Positions 18,615 to 26,832 of a DNA stretch of 64,000 bases are shown piece by piece. The notes beneath the pieces were generated by a model. The model did no database searches. It was given only the letters and a program-made list of their open reading frames with translations, and was not told where the DNA came from. A program made the translations under genes and the position numbers. Numbering within the stretch: position 1 is the first letter of the stretch; the number at the start of each line of letters is the position of its first letter. Source of the stretch: Ensifer sp. LCM 4579 (GTDB lineage: Bacteria > Pseudomonadota > Alphaproteobacteria > Rhizobiales > Rhizobiaceae); contig NZ_MDDV01000024.1 of the NCBI RefSeq assembly GCF_001854885.1, forward strand, positions 62,001 to 126,000, in the 5' to 3' direction.

Positions 18615-18863
18615 CTACTCGAGGCCCGCCTGACGGAACCAATTCTGTATGCCGGCCAGCACTTCCGACTTGGCGCCTTCGAGCGTCGGCGCATAGTGAA
18701 AGCCGGTCTGCGAGGTGCCGTCGCAATGCGAAATCCGCCAGGCCCAGTCGCTCGCCGATTCGCGCCTCATGACGAAGGCGACTTCGTGGCGGCCGAGCAT
18801 GGCGCAGTAGGTTCCGTTGCGCAACGGCAACCAGGTCAATCGGATATCTGAAATTGCTATCAT
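18615..18863 (-). CDS. Small conserved-looking hypothetical protein
   Basis: 82-residue protein of unknown function. It has a balanced, globular-looking composition (LTWLPLRNGTYCAMLGRHEV, then FVMRRESASDWAWRISHCDG and EGAKSEVLAGIQNWFRQAGL) without a signal peptide or membrane helix. ATG at 18863 is the natural start. It could form a small alpha/beta fold, but no family is recognised. Nearest neighbours are dusA downstream on the same strand and an empty gap upstream. Confidence 0.6.
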   Translation of the reverse strand: MIAISDIRLTWLPLRNGTYCAMLGRHEVAFVMRRESASDWAWRISHCDGTSQTGFHYAPTLEGAKSEVLAGIQNWFRQAGLE

Positions 18864-19172
18864 GCCATTCTCCCCAGCAGACGTGATATTAGCCGACTGC
18901 CAAGCGCTTTGAACCCCGGCAATTTAGGGGCTTTGCCGCCGCTTACGATCGCGGTAAAATTGCGGACAAATCGTCGCTCCTGGGCTACATTGGGGCCGCA
19001 CGGCCCGATCCCGCGCGTGGGAGTTGCGCGGAACCCGGGCTTGACCGAAGGCGTTTTGCATAAGGCTCATGTGGGCGCGGACGAGGCGCAGGCTTCTGCG
19101 CCGCCTCGCCCGGTCCAATATCGAATTGGCGATGGACGGCCGTTCGACCGTCGCGCCCCGAGGAGGAGAAGA
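18864..19172. other. 309-base gap with no recognised feature
   Basis: Divergent gap between the 82-residue hypothetical and the DUF982 gene. Only short frames and GC-rich stretches were seen; promoters for both genes must lie here but no clear box was found. Confidence 0.5.
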
Positions 19173-19412
19173 ATGCATCAAGTGTTGTGGAACCAGCCTA
19201 TCGAACTTGGCTTGACCAGCGGCGACGTACGCACGGTGAAGGGGCCGTCCGACGCGCTCGCGTGCCTTGCCGGCCAGTGGCCGCATCGGGGGCCCTATTA
19301 CGTTGCGGCCCGCAGCGCCTGCCGCGCGGCCATTGCCGGCCGGCGGGCGCCCGACGAGGCAAGACGGCTCTTCATGTTCGCCGCCGAGGAAGCCCATCTG
19401 ACGGCGCATTGA
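19173..19412 (+). CDS. DUF982 domain protein
   Basis: 79-residue protein matching DUF982, a small family abundant in rhizobia. Recognisable order: PIELGLTSGDVRTVKGPSDA, LACLAGQWPHRGPYYVAARS, then ACRAAIAGRRAPDEARRLFM and FAAEEAHL. ATG at 19173 has an excellent AGGAGGAGAAG site. No function is known for the family. The frame continues open upstream to 18909, but similarity and ribosome site both favour the short form. Confidence 0.82.
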   Translation: MHQVLWNQPIELGLTSGDVRTVKGPSDALACLAGQWPHRGPYYVAARSACRAAIAGRRAPDEARRLFMFAAEEAHLTAH

Positions 19413-19463
19413 ACATGGTCGGCTGGCGCACCGGTCGATTGGCGGAAGCTCGATGCGCCGTTT

Positions 19464-19507
19464 CAAAGAATTGCAGCTTGCGCGTGTAAAATGACGCGGT
19501 GCTGTGA
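19464..19507 (+). repeat. Two-hairpin dispersed repeat, degenerate fragment
   Basis: CAAAGAATTGCAGCTTGCGCG...TGACGCGGTGCTGTGAG aligns with the second-hairpin region of the 16321 copy but has lost several bases from each arm. Confidence 0.45.
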
Positions 19508-19664
19508 GGGCGGCGCGCCGGCGGTCGTTCAGCGACTTTGCACGCGGAGCCGTGATTGTTTGCAAATCCTTCCTCGAGGGGCGCGGGAGGCAGGAAGAAG
19601 CCCCATTCGTATTACAAATCGCAGCCGGATAAGTAGTATTAAACGCCGCCGCCGATGCATTCTC

Positions 19665-19693
19665 TTGAAGCAGAGAGCGCTTTCTAATATAAG
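19665..19693 (+). promoter_or_regulatory. Sigma70-type promoter
   Basis: TTGAAG (19665-19670), a 17-base spacer, then TATAAG (19688-19693). This is close to the housekeeping consensus at ideal spacing and the best promoter match found in the window. The next gene on this strand begins at 19913. Confidence 0.6.
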
Positions 19694-19912
19694 CTATGTC
19701 GCAATCTGAAAAGCAGTTACTGTCATTCGTGGCCGCGGTTTCTCGCGGCTTGATTGTGGCATGACCCGAAATCTCCGCGAAAGCGTCCAATTTCCGTCGT
19801 CAAACCTTCATTTACCGACTTTATAGTTCTGAGGTGCCTCATAAAAAACAACTTCGGGGTGTTTAACTCCGGACCAAAAGGGACAAAAAGAATAATCTAC
19901 GGGAGAGACACA

Positions 19913-20119
19913 ATGAGCGAACGCAATCTCCGTCGCATCGTTGAAGTGAGCGTCAGGCGCGACAGCGGCCGCAAGGACATCGGCATCATGACCGTACGCC
20001 AAGCCCTGGAACTTCCCGATGTGCCGAGCCTCGAGTACAGCCATCCGGAGCTTAACTCGCGCTCGGATGGCCGCTTCCTGACCCGTGACCAGCTTGAAGC
20101 CTATGCACGCTATGCCTGA
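19913..20119 (+). CDS. Small hypothetical protein
   Basis: 68-residue protein, start ATG at 19913 after GGGAGAGACACA. Charged and probably cytoplasmic ([40 protein letters not shown], ending [10 protein letters not shown]). No family recognised. It has its own upstream promoter with a long leader and a strong downstream terminator, so it forms a complete single-gene unit, which argues that it is real and well expressed. Function unknown. Confidence 0.65.
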   Translation: MSERNLRRIVEVSVRRDSGRKDIGIMTVRQALELPDVPSLEYSHPELNSRSDGRFLTRDQLEAYARYA

Positions 20120-20166
20120 ACGCGGGCGATCCCGCGTCCAACCGGCGAATGGATTTAGCTATTGCG

Positions 20167-20259
20167 GCAGCCTTTCCGGCTGCTAACGTCCTTCTTGAAG
20201 ATTCGCTACGGCACCACGCGCCATTCCGGCTCGACAGGTGCCGTAGCGTTTTGATTTTT
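20167..20259 (+). terminator. Strong intrinsic terminator with 12-bp stem
   Basis: CGCTACGGCACC (20204-20215) and GGTGCCGTAGCG (20237-20248) pair perfectly and are followed by TTTTGATTTTT. A smaller stem GCAGCC/GGCTGC (20167-20183) precedes it. It closes the 19913-20119 transcript. Confidence 0.8.
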
Positions 20260-20319
20260 CGCACGCCGCAACAGCGCCGGTTGCCGTGCAATGTGCGGCG
20301 GTGCCGAGAATGGACGATC

Positions 20320-21006
20320 ATGGAAACAGTCATACCGCCCGCCCCGCCCGTCCTGCTGCCGATCGCGGGAAGCGCCGCGACCTTCCCAGTGCGCCGGGTC
20401 TATTGCGTCGGCCGCAACTATGCCGACCACGCGCGCGAAATGGGGCACGATCCGAGCCGTGAGCCGCCCTTTTTCTTCCAGAAGAACGCCGACAATCTGC
20501 TGCTGCCGGATAAGGATTTCCCCTATCCGCCGCGTTCCGCGGATGTGCATCACGAGGTCGAACTGGTGGTGGCGCTCAGGCGCGCCGGCGCGGATATCCG
20601 CGCCGAAGAGGCGCTCGATCACGTCTATGGCTACGCCGTCGGCATCGATTTCACCCGCCGCGACCTGCAGGCGGAGGCGAAAAAGGCCGGCCGCCCCTGG
20701 ACGGCGGCCAAGGCCTTCGAGCATTCCGCACCCATCTCGGCGCTCGCACCGGCAACGGCGATCGGCCATCCGGCAAGCGGTGGCATCTGGCTCAAGGTCA
20801 ATGGCGAAAGCCGCCAGCAGGGCGATCTCGCGCAGATGATCTGGACCGTGCCGGAGATCGTCGCCGAACTTTCCCGCCTCTTTACCCTGGCGCCGGGCGA
20901 CGTCATCATGACCGGCACGCCTGCGGGAGTCGGTGCCGTGATGCGCGGCGATATCATCACCTGCGGCGTCGACGGCGTCGCCTCGCTCTCCGTCAAGGTC
21001 GTCTGA
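20320..21006 (+). CDS. Fumarylacetoacetate hydrolase family protein
   Basis: 228-residue FAH-fold enzyme, probably a fumarylpyruvate, acylpyruvate hydrolase or oxaloacetate decarboxylase of the short FAHD1 type. Motifs: [39 protein letters not shown] (metal-binding His/Glu-x-Glu; about residues 77-88), [20 protein letters not shown] and [18 protein letters not shown] at 20320 gives the usual start; the upstream frame has no similarity. It is followed 54 bases later by the gamma-carbonic anhydrase gene on the same strand, so the two may be co-transcribed. The substrate cannot be assigned. Confidence 0.88.
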   Translation: METVIPPAPPVLLPIAGSAATFPVRRVYCVGRNYADHAREMGHDPSREPPFFFQKNADNLLLPDKDFPYPPRSADVHHEVELVVALRRAGADIRAEEALDHVYGYAVGIDFTRRDLQAEAKKAGRPWTAAKAFEHSAPISALAPATAIGHPASGGIWLKVNGESRQQGDLAQMIWTVPEIVAELSRLFTLAPGDVIMTGTPAGVGAVMRGDIITCGVDGVASLSVKVV

Positions 21007-21060
21007 CTTTACACCACGGACGGGCGGCACCCGCCTCTTCGGGAGAAGAAAGGATAGAGA

Positions 21061-21591
21061 ATGCCACGTTACGCCCTCGGACCGCTGCAGCCGAAGACCC
21101 CGCCGGAAGGAAGCTACTGGGTGGCGCCCGACGCCAATCTGATCGGCCAGGTGGAGATCGGCGAGGATGTCGGCATCTGGTTCGGCGCGACCTTGCGCGG
21201 CGATAACGAGCCGATCCGCGTCGGCGCGCGCAGCAATATCCAGGAGGCCGTGATCATCCACGTCGACCCCGGCTTTCCGGTGGCGATCGGCGAAGGCTGC
21301 ACCATCGGCCACCGGGCGATCGTGCACGGCTGCACGATCGGCGACAATTCGCTGATCGGCATGGGCGCAACGATACTGAACGGCGTCAAGATCGGCCGCA
21401 ACTGTCTCGTCGGCGCCAACGCGCTCGTGACCGAGGGCAAGGAATTCCCCGACAACTCGCTGATCGTCGGCGCGCCCGCCAAGGCGATCCGCACGCTCGA
21501 CGACGCGGCCGTCGAACGGCTGAAACGCTCGGCCGATCATTATGTGAAGAACTGGCAGCATTATGCCGCGCAGTTGAAGAGGCTGGATTGA
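21061..21591 (+). CDS. Gamma-carbonic anhydrase family protein (YrdA/CaiE type)
   Basis: 176-residue left-handed beta-helix protein. Hexapeptide repeats are visible throughout (LIGQVEIGEDVGIWFGATLR, IRVGARSNIQ, CTIGHRAIVHGCTIGDNSLI, ILNGVKIGRNCLVGANALV). Histidines of the zinc site are present: EAVIIHVD, GHRAIVHGC (the HxxxxH pair) in the expected positions. Enzymatic activity in this subgroup is often undetected, so carbonic anhydrase is the family name only. Ribosome site GGAGAAGAAAGG precedes the ATG. It is probably co-transcribed with the FAH gene and ends at a hairpin shared with zur. Confidence 0.88.
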   Translation: MPRYALGPLQPKTPPEGSYWVAPDANLIGQVEIGEDVGIWFGATLRGDNEPIRVGARSNIQEAVIIHVDPGFPVAIGEGCTIGHRAIVHGCTIGDNSLIGMGATILNGVKIGRNCLVGANALVTEGKEFPDNSLIVGAPAKAIRTLDDAAVERLKRSADHYVKNWQHYAAQLKRLD

Positions 21592-21657
21592 TCGGCGCGC
21601 AATGCAGATCGGGCGGGCACCCACCCCACCCTTGCAGGCAGAGGGGCCATCAGAAGA

Positions 21658-21694
21658 CTACAGCGCCGCGCGTCTTAAATACGCGCGGCGCCGT
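21658..21694 (-). repeat. Second-hairpin fragment of the dispersed repeat, between convergent genes
   Basis: CTACAGCGCCGCGCGTCT-TAAAT-ACGCGCGGCGCCGT is the second hairpin of the dispersed repeat in reverse orientation. It forms a long stem between the convergent gamma-carbonic anhydrase and zur genes and could terminate both. Confidence 0.7.
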
Positions 21695-21701
21695 CAAGCC
21701 C

Positions 21702-22097
21702 TCACGCGCAGCTCTTGCACTGTCCGCGAATCTCGATCGTCGTCTTTTCCGTCTTGAAGTTCCGGGCGCGCACCAGCGCCGCAAGGCGCTGCTCGATCGT
21801 CTCGTCGTGGAACTCCGTCACCTGGCCGCAGCCTTCGCAGATGGTGAAGGCGGTGACGCCGTGGTCGTGCTCATGCTCATCCGGGCAGGTGCAGGCGACG
21901 AAGGCGTTGATGCTTTCGAGCCGGTGGACGAGGCCGTGTTCGAGTAGCTTGTCGAGCGCGCGATAGACCTGCAGCGGTGCGCGAAAGCCCTGGTCCCGGA
22001 GCTTGTCGAGAATCGTATAGGCGCTCATCGGTCCATCGGAATGGGAGAGCGCCCCCAGGACCAGCGATTGGTTCTTCGTCAGTTGGGGCGTGCCCAT
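21702..22097 (-). CDS. zur: Zur, zinc-responsive Fur-family repressor
   Basis: 131-residue Fur-family regulator. DNA-binding part: NQSLVLGALSHSDGPMSAYT, then LDKLRDQGFRAPLQVYRALD. Metal sites: the His-rich DEHEHDHG stretch, CEGCGQV (CxxC, about residues 87-90) and the terminal CKSC pair, which hold the structural zinc. ATG at 22097 is preceded by GGAGGACACATT; the TTG just upstream is unlikely. It lies downstream of znuB on the same strand, and Zur-like boxes occur upstream of znuC/znuA and the GTPase gene. Role: repress high-affinity zinc uptake when zinc is plentiful. Confidence 0.92.
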   Translation of the reverse strand: MGTPQLTKNQSLVLGALSHSDGPMSAYTILDKLRDQGFRAPLQVYRALDKLLEHGLVHRLESINAFVACTCPDEHEHDHGVTAFTICEGCGQVTEFHDETIEQRLAALVRARNFKTEKTTIEIRGQCKSCA

Positions 22098-22172
22098 CAA
22101 TGTGTCCTCCGTGCCGAGAGCGGGATGAGGAAAAGTGTGCGCGGTTTTCCGCCCGCGTCCCGCTCTAACTAT

Positions 22173-22982
22173 CTAGAATCGATGTGAAGCACCGAGCCGC
22201 CGGCCGAGCGGCAGGAGACTCAGCACGAAAAGCATGAGCGCCGCGACGACGATAGACGGTCCCGACGGCGTATCCCAGTGGAGCGATCCGAAAAGACCGC
22301 CGGTGACCGCAAGGGCGCCGATCAGCGAGGCGAACACGGCCATGATTTCCGGCGAGGCGGCGAAGCGGCGGGCGGTCGCCGCCGGAATGATCAGCAGCGA
22401 GGTGATCAGCAGGATGCCGACGATCTTCATGGCGATCGCGATCACCAGCGCCATCAGCAGCATGAAGAAGAGCCTCGCCCTTTCCGGTTTCAGCCCTTCG
22501 GCCTCGGCGAGTTCCGGATTGACGGTCGCCGCCAGCAGCGGCCGCCAGAGGTAGACGAGCGCGAAGATCACCAGAATGCCGCCGCCCCAGATGATGTCGA
22601 TGTCGCTGCGCGACACGGCGAGGATGTCGCCGAAGAGGAAGCCGATCAGGTCGATCCGGACCCAGGTCATGAAGGCGACGATGACGAGGCCGATCGACAG
22701 CGCCGAATGCGACAGGATGCCGAGCAGCGCGTCCGTCGACAGCGCGCCTCGCTTCTGCAGGAAAAGCAAGAGCAGTGACACGGCGGAAGCGACGATGAAG
22801 ACGCTGATCATCAGGTTGAGCTCGAAAAGCAGCGACAGCGCGACGCCGAGCAGCGCCGAATGCGCCATGGTATCGCCGAAATAGGCCATGCGCCGCCAGA
22901 TCACGAAGCAGCCGAGCGGGCCCGCCACCAGGGCGATACCGATGCCGGCGACGAGCGCGCGAATGAAGAAATCATCAAGCAT
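22173..22982 (-). CDS. znuB: ZnuB, zinc ABC transporter permease
   Basis: 269-residue ABC-3 family membrane protein with eight or so helices. The permease signature FVIWRRMAYFGDTMAHSALL (about residues 27-46), LGILSHSALSIGLV, and the helix ending KIVGILLITSLLIIPAATAR are typical of ZnuB. ATG at 22982 overlaps the end of znuC by eight bases, so the two are translated together. It supplies the inner-membrane channel for zinc delivered by ZnuA. zur follows 76 bases later on the same strand. Confidence 0.93.
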   Translation of the reverse strand: MLDDFFIRALVAGIGIALVAGPLGCFVIWRRMAYFGDTMAHSALLGVALSLLFELNLMISVFIVASAVSLLLLFLQKRGALSTDALLGILSHSALSIGLVIVAFMTWVRIDLIGFLFGDILAVSRSDIDIIWGGGILVIFALVYLWRPLLAATVNPELAEAEGLKPERARLFFMLLMALVIAIAMKIVGILLITSLLIIPAATARRFAASPEIMAVFASLIGALAVTGGLFGSLHWDTPSGPSIVVAALMLFVLSLLPLGRRLGASHRF

Positions 22983-23883
22983 CGCGCTTCTCCGTCCGCT
23001 CCAGGCCGTTGAGCCGCACATGGTGGCCGCAGCCGCAATCCGGATCGTGGTCGTGAATGTTTTCCGCCTCGTCGTGGTGATGATGGCCGTCGCCCGGGAA
23101 GCAGCTATCGGCGATGCTGCCGTCGGCATGCAGCACCCGCCCGTCCGGCAGGTGGGTATGATCGTGGTGGTGGCTGTAGACCGCAAGCGCGCCGGCGGCG
23201 CGGCCGCCGAACAGCTTCAGATATTCCGGGCTCTGGCTGACCGCCTGCGGCGTACCGCGGCAGCAGACATGGCCGTTCAGGCAGACCACCGTATCCGTCT
23301 CCGCCATGACGATGTGGAGGTCGTGCGAGATCAGCAGGATGCCGCAGCCGGTGCGGTTGCGGATCTGTTTGATCAGTTCGTAGAGGGCGATCTCGCCCGA
23401 GAAATCGACCCCCTGCACCGGCTCATCGAGAACGAGCAGATCCGGCCTGCGGGCGATCGCGCGCGCCAAGAGCGCCCTCTGGAATTCGCCGCCCGAAAGG
23501 TGCTGCACCTCCGCCCTCGCCATGTGCAGCATGCCGGTCGCCGCCAGCGCCTCTTCGATCTCGCGCCCCTTCAGCGGCCCCGTCAGCGTCATCAGCCGCT
23601 CGACGCTAAGCGGCAGGGTCCAATCGACCGACAGTTTCTGCGGAACATAGCCGACCTTGAGGCCGGCCAGGCGCTCGACGCGGCCCTCGTCCGTCTTGAG
23701 GACGCCGATCGCCATCTTCGCCGTCGTCGACTTGCCGGAACCATTGGGCCCGATCAGAGTGACGATCTCGCCGCGGCCGATCGAAAAGTCAACGCCGCGC
23801 ACGAGCCAGCGGTCATTGCGGCGCACGCCGGCATTGCTCAGCCCGACGAGCGTCGTCTTTTCCTGGGGGCGGAAGTTCAGCAT
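22975..23883 (-). CDS. znuC: ZnuC, zinc ABC transporter ATPase with histidine-rich tail
   Basis: 302-residue ATP-binding protein. Walker A LIGPNGSGKSTTAK (about residues 42-55), Q-loop YVPQKL, signature LSGGEFQRALLARAI, Walker B LLVLDEPVQGVD, switch His in LLISHDLH. After the ATPase core there are about 70 extra residues rich in histidine (YSHHHDHTHLPDG, DGHHHHDEAENIHDHDPDCG, CGHH), which probably bind zinc. ATG at 23883 is chosen because the frame upstream is unrelated; the ribosome site is weak. It is the first gene of znuC-znuB(-zur) and faces znuA across a Zur-controlled divergent promoter. Confidence 0.93.
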   Translation of the reverse strand: MLNFRPQEKTTLVGLSNAGVRRNDRWLVRGVDFSIGRGEIVTLIGPNGSGKSTTAKMAIGVLKTDEGRVERLAGLKVGYVPQKLSVDWTLPLSVERLMTLTGPLKGREIEEALAATGMLHMARAEVQHLSGGEFQRALLARAIARRPDLLVLDEPVQGVDFSGEIALYELIKQIRNRTGCGILLISHDLHIVMAETDTVVCLNGHVCCRGTPQAVSQSPEYLKLFGGRAAGALAVYSHHHDHTHLPDGRVLHADGSIADSCFPGDGHHHHDEAENIHDHDPDCGCGHHVRLNGLERTEKRDA

Positions 23884-23925
23884 AAAAAAAATCCGATTTC
23901 GACGGTTGCCTCTGGCTATCGCACA

Positions 23926-23967
23926 CGTTATAGCATAACGCAATTGATGTAATAACATAACACATCA
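23926..23967. promoter_or_regulatory. Two Zur-box-like palindromes between znuC and znuA
   Basis: CGTTATAGCATAACG (23926-23940) is a perfect 6+6 palindrome, and TGATGTAATAACATAACACATCA (in 23945-23967) has TGATGT/ACATCA ends around an AT-rich core. Both resemble the GTTATA/TATAAC-type Zur boxes of alpha-proteobacteria. They lie 40-115 bases from the two divergent starts. Confidence 0.7.
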
Positions 23968-24040
23968 ATCTGCACAACATCGCAGCCCCCGCAAGTCCTC
24001 GCGGGGGGTGAGCCAGTTGAAGCCAAATTCGGAGTCACCG

Positions 24041-25054
24041 ATGAAATCGACGCCCGCCCTGCTCTTCGCATCCACCCTCCTCCTCTCGTCTCCGGCTCTC
24101 GCGGATGCCCCGACCGTCGTCGCTTCGATCAAACCTGTTCACTCGCTCGTCGCCTCGATCATGCAGGGTGTCGGCGAGCCGTCGCTGATCGTCGAAGGCG
24201 GCGCCTCCCCCCATACCTACAGCATGAAGCCCTCGAACGCCGCCGCGCTGCAGGCCGCCAAGGTGGTGTTCTGGGTCGGACCCGGCCTCGAGGCCTTTCT
24301 CGACAAGCCGCTCGATGCACTCGGCAGCGGTGCAAAGGTGGTGGAGCTGAGCGAAGCGCCCGGCGTCGAGAAGCTGAAGCTGCGTGAAGGCGGCGCCTTC
24401 GAAGCGCATGACCATGGGGGAGAAGATCACCACGCCGAAGAAGCCGGACACGAAGGGCACGATCACCATGCCGGAGAAGAGGAGGCGGCCGAGCACGAGC
24501 ACGAACACGAGCACGAACACCATGGCGAAGGCGAATTCGACATGCATATGTGGCTCGACCCGATGAACGCCAAAGCCATGGCAGCGGAGATCGAAAAGAC
24601 CCTGGCCGAAGTCGATCCGGACAATGCCGCCGCCTACAAGGCGAATCTGGCGGCGTTCAACCAGCGCGTCGATGCGCTCGACAAGAGCGTGGCCGAGACG
24701 GTCGCGCCGATTAAGGACAAGCCCTTCGTCGTCTTCCACGATGCCTATCAATATTTCGAGCACCGCTATCATGTGCGTGTCGCGGGCTCGATCACCGTCA
24801 GTCCGGAGATCCTGCCGGGCGCGGAGCGACTGTCGCAGATCCATGCCAAGATCGAGGATCTCGGCGCCACCTGTGTTTTCGCCGAGCCGCAATTCGAGCC
24901 GAAGCTCGTCAATGTCGTGATCGAGGGTACGCCGGCGAAATCCGGTACGCTGGACCCGGAAGGTGGCTCGCTCGACGCCGGCCCTGATCTCTATTTCCAC
25001 CTGCTGGAAGGGATCGGCGCTTCGCTCAAGACCTGCCTCTCCTCGGCAAGCTGA
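24041..25054 (+). CDS. znuA: ZnuA, periplasmic zinc-binding protein
   Basis: 337-residue solute-binding protein of cluster A-I. Signal peptide MKSTPALLFASTLLLSSPALA. Zinc ligands: the SPHTYS histidine (GGASPHTYSMKPSNA, about residue 60), a long flexible His/Glu loop (AHDHGGEDHH, EGHDHHAGEE, EHEHEHEHEHH), DMHMWLDP, and FHDAYQYFEHRY. ATG at 24041 fits the signal peptide and follows GGAG. It captures zinc for ZnuBC. It is transcribed alone rightwards, ends in a good terminator, and shares its promoter region with znuC. Confidence 0.94.
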   Translation: MKSTPALLFASTLLLSSPALADAPTVVASIKPVHSLVASIMQGVGEPSLIVEGGASPHTYSMKPSNAAALQAAKVVFWVGPGLEAFLDKPLDALGSGAKVVELSEAPGVEKLKLREGGAFEAHDHGGEDHHAEEAGHEGHDHHAGEEEAAEHEHEHEHEHHGEGEFDMHMWLDPMNAKAMAAEIEKTLAEVDPDNAAAYKANLAAFNQRVDALDKSVAETVAPIKDKPFVVFHDAYQYFEHRYHVRVAGSITVSPEILPGAERLSQIHAKIEDLGATCVFAEPQFEPKLVNVVIEGTPAKSGTLDPEGGSLDAGPDLYFHLLEGIGASLKTCLSSAS

Positions 25055-25071
25055 AGAGTCCCCATGGCGAA

Positions 25072-25094
25072 GGCGGGCTGAAGGCCCGCCTTTT
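25072..25094 (+). terminator. Intrinsic terminator after znuA
   Basis: GGCGGGC (25072-25078), loop TGAAG, GCCCGCC (25084-25090), then TTTT. It separates znuA from the GTPase gene, which has its own regulatory box. Confidence 0.85.
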
Positions 25095-25107
25095 CTGAAC
25101 CCGTGGC

Positions 25108-25126
25108 ATGTAATGGTATAACATCT
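25108..25126 (+). promoter_or_regulatory. Zur-box-like sequence before the COG0523 gene
   Basis: ATGTAATGGTATAACATCT resembles the boxes upstream of znuC/znuA (TGTAAT...ATAACAT core). It lies 19-37 bases before the ATG at 25145, a repressing position. Confidence 0.65.
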
Positions 25127-25144
25127 ACAATCGAGGCAATTCCT

Positions 25145-26338
25145 ATGGAAAGACTGCCGGTCACCGTCCTCTCCGGTTTCCTTGGCGCTGGCAAGACGAC
25201 CTTGCTCAATCATGTCCTCTCGAACCGCGACGGCCTGCGGGTCGCCGTCATCGTCAACGACATGAGCGAGATCAACATCGACGCCTCGCTGATCCGCGAC
25301 GGCGGTGCCGATCTGTCGCGCACCGAAGAGCAACTCGTCGAGATGACCAATGGCTGCATCTGCTGCACGCTGCGCGACGACCTGTTGCGCGCGGTCCGCA
25401 GCCTCGCTGAACAGGACCGCTTCGACTATCTGCTGATCGAATCGAGTGGCATTTCCGAGCCCCTCCCCGTGGCCACCACCTTCGATTTCCGCGATGAGGC
25501 CGGTCAAAGCCTCTCCGACGTCGCCCGGCTCGACACCATGGTGACCGTCGTCGACGCCGCCAATCTCCTCGCCGACTTCTCCTCGACCGACTTCCTCGCC
25601 GATCGCGGCGAAACGGCCGGCGAAGGCGACACGCGCACGTTGGTCGATCTGCTGGTCGAGCAGATCGAGTTCGCCGACGTGGTCGTGCTCAACAAGGTCG
25701 GCACCGCGACGGCCGAGCAACTCGATGCTGCGCGCAAGATCATCGTCGGTCTCAATCCGGACGCGCGGCTGATCGAGACGGATTTCGGCCGGGTGGAACT
25801 GCGGGATGTCCTCGGCACCGGCCGTTTCGATCGGCTGAAGGCCGAGCAGCACCCGCTCTGGTACAAGGAGCTCCACGGCTTCAAGGACCATGTGCCGGAG
25901 ACGGAAGAATACGGAATCCGCTCCTTCGTCTATCGCGCCCGCCAACCCTTCGATCCCATGCGCTTTCAGACTTTCCTCAACCGCAGCTGGCCCGGCGTGC
26001 TGCGCGCCAAGGGCTTCTTCTGGCTGGCGACGCGCCCGCACCATGTCGGGGAACTGAGCCAGGCTGGGCCGTTGGTGCGCACGGCAAGGATGGGGCTCTG
26101 GTGGGCCGCGGTGCCGAGGGAGCAATGGCCGCGCCATGCCGGCTTCCTCGAGGCGATCGGCCCCTATGTCGATCCGGTCTGGGGCGACCGGCGCCAGGAA
26201 ATCGTCTTCATCGGCGCCGGTCCGATGGACGAGGCCGCGCTCCGCGCCGAACTCGACGCCTGCCTGATCGCGGAAGAGACCTTCCGCCCCGAACGCTGGC
26301 GCAGCCTGCCGGACCCCTTCGCAAGCTGGGCGGCCTGA
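25145..26338 (+). CDS. COG0523/CobW-family GTPase, probable zinc metallochaperone (ZigA/ZagA type)
   Basis: 397-residue G3E-family GTPase. Walker A is [13 protein letters not shown] (about residues 11-23), the metal motif is [12 protein letters not shown] (CxCC, about 71-82), Walker B ESSGISEP, and a C-terminal CobW_C domain starts at about [19 protein letters not shown]. The guanine-recognition motif reads NKVG rather than NKxD. Members in Zur regulons are thought to pass zinc to essential enzymes during starvation. ATG at 25145 was preferred over one at 25103, which would lie before the Zur-like box. It is immediately downstream of znuA but separately controlled. Confidence 0.9.
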   Translation: MERLPVTVLSGFLGAGKTTLLNHVLSNRDGLRVAVIVNDMSEINIDASLIRDGGADLSRTEEQLVEMTNGCICCTLRDDLLRAVRSLAEQDRFDYLLIESSGISEPLPVATTFDFRDEAGQSLSDVARLDTMVTVVDAANLLADFSSTDFLADRGETAGEGDTRTLVDLLVEQIEFADVVVLNKVGTATAEQLDAARKIIVGLNPDARLIETDFGRVELRDVLGTGRFDRLKAEQHPLWYKELHGFKDHVPETEEYGIRSFVYRARQPFDPMRFQTFLNRSWPGVLRAKGFFWLATRPHHVGELSQAGPLVRTARMGLWWAAVPREQWPRHAGFLEAIGPYVDPVWGDRRQEIVFIGAGPMDEAALRAELDACLIAEETFRPERWRSLPDPFASWAA

Positions 26339-26589
26339 TGGCAAACGGCCGCCCGCAACACCGGCCCCGCTACGTCTGCACGGCGCTGAACGCGGCGGGA
26401 CGCCCCGTGCCGATGTTCGATTCGTCCCTCGGCGAGGCCGAAGCGAAAGTGCCGGCGGAAGCGCAGGGCCCGGTCGAAGGTGCGCTTTTCGGCCCTCGGG
26501 AAGATACGGCGAGCGGCGAATTCTACGACTGCGGTGACGCAATGCTTGCCGATGTTTCACAAAGAATGCCGCCGGGAACGGGCAATTGA
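26338..26589 (+). CDS. Small hypothetical protein overlapping the GTPase stop codon
   Basis: 83-residue frame whose ATG overlaps the preceding stop (TGATG), a common coupled arrangement. The sequence is polar with two cysteines (RPRYVCTALNAAGRPVPMFD, then GEFYDCGDAMLADVSQRMPP) and no histidine cluster. No family recognised. It may be a real member of the Zur-controlled unit or a chance frame; codon use looks consistent with coding. The 243 bases after it contain nothing recognisable. Confidence 0.45.
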   Translation: MANGRPQHRPRYVCTALNAAGRPVPMFDSSLGEAEAKVPAEAQGPVEGALFGPREDTASGEFYDCGDAMLADVSQRMPPGTGN

Positions 26590-26832
26590 TTGTCGAAAGA
26601 CCGAGGGGGCACATCGCCATCGCCGGCCATTCCCATGACCTGGATTATCCCGCTGACGGTCGTCCACACGCAGAACGCCACGCGGCTTTGGGATGTGGGG
26701 GGCAATGCGCTTCATGTCCGACTTGGGGGCCGGGAGCGGTCTGTCCGCTCTTGGTTACCGCTTCTCGAAAGCAGACATCGGCGTGCGGTGCGTCGACGGC
26801 TCATTTGTGGCGGCAAGCGGTGACCAAAATAG

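Larger units (their letters stand above)
19413..19912. other. 500-base gap with decayed repeat and a strong promoter
   Basis: No protein gene seen. It contains a degenerate copy of the two-hairpin repeat (19464-19507) and, from 19665, a good sigma70-type promoter that would give a 200-base leader for the gene at 19913. The leader includes a GCCGCG/CGCGGC stem (19732-19749). Confidence 0.5.

Noticed and set aside
24035-26620. 861-codon minus-strand frame across znuA and the GTPase gene
   Set aside because: Both plus-strand genes are certain from motifs, and the antisense product has no recognisable domain.
26590-26832. Short frames after the 83-residue hypothetical
   Set aside because: They lack ribosome sites, overlap each other in different frames and show no recognisable similarity.
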